From: Pseudobdellovibrionaceae bacterium
Lineage (GTDB): Bacteria; Bdellovibrionota; Bdellovibrionia; Bdellovibrionales; UBA1609
Reading direction: 5' to 3'
DNA length: 64,000 nt
Assembly (NCBI GenBank): GCA_947444305.1
Contig: CANEZP010000018.1
Location: 28,604 to 92,603, forward strand
The notes under the pieces are model-generated. The model was not told the origin of the DNA. It saw only the letters and a program-made list of their open reading frames with translations, and did not search any database. Below, piece by piece: positions 62,483 through 64,000 of the stretch (positions within the stretch are counted from its first letter, which is position 1; each line of letters opens with the position of its first letter). Made by a program: the position numbers and the translations under genes.

Positions 62483-64000
62483 CTAATTTTTTATGCAGGT
62501 TCGTATGTAGTATTCCGTACCATTAAAGGTATTAATGCCGCCCAGAATCGTCTGTTCGGTATATCCAGAAGGACAGTTCCCTGAGGCGGGCGGTATACCT
62601 ATCGTATTGCCTAGACACGCGACATTCGCGCCGCTGGCCACGGGCGGCCCCCCATCGGCCGAAAAGTTCCGGGCGCCGCACCAGGTTCCGGAGGGTACGG
62701 CTCCGCCACCGATTTCGGCCCACAAAGAGCCATTACAAAATTCCATTTTTTTCGAAGTTGAATTGTAGCGCTGTTGTCCTTCTTTAGTACCATCACACGC
62801 GACCGAAGAATTACCGAATTTAATTTCCCCGGCGACATCTAATTTCGCGGCCGGGGAGGTGGTACCTACGCCGACTTGTCCCGCGAAGTAACTCGGTGCC
62901 GCCGCGTCGCTCGCGAAAACGGAAAATGCATTGGTACCTTGAACGGCATCGACGTAAACGCCGTAAGCATTGGTCGTCGTGCCGGAACCTTTCGTCACCT
63001 TCGCGAGCATGCCGATCGCGCTGTTGACCGTGCCCGTATCGTTGATGACGGTATTTGAGCCGCCGACCATTGTCGTAACCGCACGGTTAAAATAGAGCGC
63101 GGCGGTGCTCGTCGAACCATTGACCGAATTTACCGCGCCCGTGCCGCCGTTGACGTGAACGCTGGCTTCGCTCCCGACTAGAAATCTTCCCGCTGCGTTG
63201 TTCGAGCTCGTCGTCAACCGGGTAAAATTGCCGCCGTACGCATTAGCCGACGAAGCACCCGCCGGCGCGACGTCGATGTTCGTGACATTTCCGTAATAGA
63301 AACCGGCCGACGTTTGAGTGAGCGTGCCGCGCACTTCTAGAGGTGATGCAGGCGCGCTAGTTCCGATCCCGACGTTACCGCCGTTAGCCGCGAAGAAGGT
63401 TTGCCCTGCGGTCCCGACCTCGATCTGTGCATCAAGCGCGGTTGAGTTATTGCCGCGGAAGAATTGTGCGCGCTTGCTACCCGTGGTGTTCGTGGTTCTA
63501 AAGAATCGGATATCCGCCGATGAGCTTCCGTCCCCGGCATCCGGAATGAAATCCAACAACACAGAGCCCGTTCCCGCTCGCGTAGTCATTCCAAATTGCC
63601 CGCCGTTTTGCGTGAACTGCGAAAAGCCCGGCGTAGCGCTGTCGCTCAAGCGGAAAGTCGGAGTCGAACCGGCCACGTGCAAATTTGAAAGGGGAGTCGT
63701 CGTTCCGATACCGAGGCTTCCGGTTTTAGTCAGAGTAACGTGATCACCCGCACCCGGACCAGCCGAGCCCGTGGTGTAACCGATCATGAAGTTGCCGCTA
63801 TTCACGCCCGAGTTCGCGCCGTGATACCAGTTCGCGCCGGGAATCCCGTACACGATGGAAGCATCCGCGGCCGAAGTCGTCGTCAAAATAATATTAGAAC
63901 CGGCGCCCGAACCACCGCCGAGTGAGTTGCCGACGACGATCGTTGAAGGCGAGTTCGGGTAGACCGTGCGAACTTCCAACGCTTGCGTCGGGTTCGAAGT
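62483..64000 (-). CDS. Second fibre protein (C-terminal part), mosaic adhesive trimer-like
   Basis: The frame is open through the window edge (begins ...TSNPTQALEVRTVYPNS), so only the last roughly 505 residues are seen. It has the same shaft units as the giant fibre (GSLGIGTTTPLSNL, GNVGIGTSAPASPL, QVGVGTTSPAAKL) and the GNSSVACDGTKEGQQRYNST module. The final domain differs from the giant fibre: it is Cys-containing (WCGARNF, VACLGN, NCPSGYTEQ, IRTCIKN at the end). So two neighbouring fibres share a shaft but carry different tips. Its stop is 176 bases upstream of the giant gene's start. Confidence 0.85.
   Translation of the reverse strand, partial: TSNPTQALEVRTVYPNSPSTIVVGNSLGGGSGAGSNIILTTTSAADASIVYGIPGANWYHGANSGVNSGNFMIGYTTGSAGPGAGDHVTLTKTGSLGIGTTTPLSNLHVAGSTPTFRLSDSATPGFSQFTQNGGQFGMTTRAGTGSVLLDFIPDAGDGSSSADIRFFRTTNTTGSKRAQFFRGNNSTALDAQIEVGTAGQTFFAANGGNVGIGTSAPASPLEVRGTLTQTSAGFYYGNVTNIDVAPAGASSANAYGGNFTRLTTSSNNAAGRFLVGSEASVHVNGGTGAVNSVNGSTSTAALYFNRAVTTMVGGSNTVINDTGTVNSAIGMLAKVTKGSGTTTNAYGVYVDAVQGTNAFSVFASDAAAPSYFAGQVGVGTTSPAAKLDVAGEIKFGNSSVACDGTKEGQQRYNSTSKKMEFCNGSLWAEIGGGAVPSGTWCGARNFSADGGPPVASGANVACLGNTIGIPPASGNCPSGYTEQTILGGINTFNGTEYYIRTCIKN

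Overview
The window looks like a chromosomal segment of a Bdellovibrionota-type (Bdellovibrio-like) Gram-negative bacterium. This is inferred from two very long secreted fibre proteins built of GNVGIGTTSP-type repeats and resembling the mosaic adhesive trimer (MAT) fibres reported in Bdellovibrio. Numerous signal peptides and lipoproteins, and a queA-tgt-yajC-secD-secF cluster, fit the same picture. Most genes are moderately G+C-rich; a few stretches (about 16.5-17.9 kb and 51.0-52.7 kb) are visibly more A/T-rich. Species cannot be fixed from the sequence.

Layout. 0-0.24 kb: 5' end of a radD-like helicase (minus). 0.3-10.2 kb: one uninterrupted plus-strand chemosensory operon (multidomain CheA, CheW, soluble PAS-PAS receptor, CheB, CheY, CheR, STAS-CheX fusion, second CheY, HD-GYP-like protein). 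10.2-14 kb (minus): a lipoprotein protease, a J-domain protein and a second HD-GYP-like paralogue. 14-28 kb: envelope and secreted proteins of mostly unknown function, a tRNA-Leu, an RMND1/DUF155-like protein, a DEAD-box helicase, a TraB/GumN-like protein and two outer-membrane proteins. 28-32 kb: a MarR regulator divergent from a complete tripartite drug-efflux operon (TolC-HlyD/EmrA-EmrB), with a likely operator between them. 32-36 kb: a lipoprotein, a small secreted protein and a large zinc peptidase. 36-43.1 kb: queuosine genes (queA, tgt, queC, a DUF366-like gene) around yajC-secD-secF. 43.1-43.7 kb: a 600-bp gene-free stretch full of inverted repeats. 43.7-49 kb: Nfu-type Fe-S protein, MFS transporter, class I aldolase, lysS, double-rhodanese lipoprotein. 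49-64 kb: secreted proteins and the two giant fibre genes (minus strand), the second running off the window.

How the genes work together. The first 10 kb encode a complete signal-transduction array with a soluble (BdlA-like) receptor and output proteins that include an HD-GYP-like domain, which suggests a link to cyclic-di-GMP. The 50-64 kb region appears to be an adhesin locus: a shared repetitive shaft, different C-terminal tips, and a leftover tip fragment 1.7 kb away that points to recombination.

The most unusual items are this tip remnant, an apparently exported protein with two OmpR-like winged-helix folds, a dispersed intergenic repeat with the invariant core TTCTGGAATTTAAAC (three exact copies plus one or two degenerate ones), and several long near-perfect inverted repeats in intergenic DNA.
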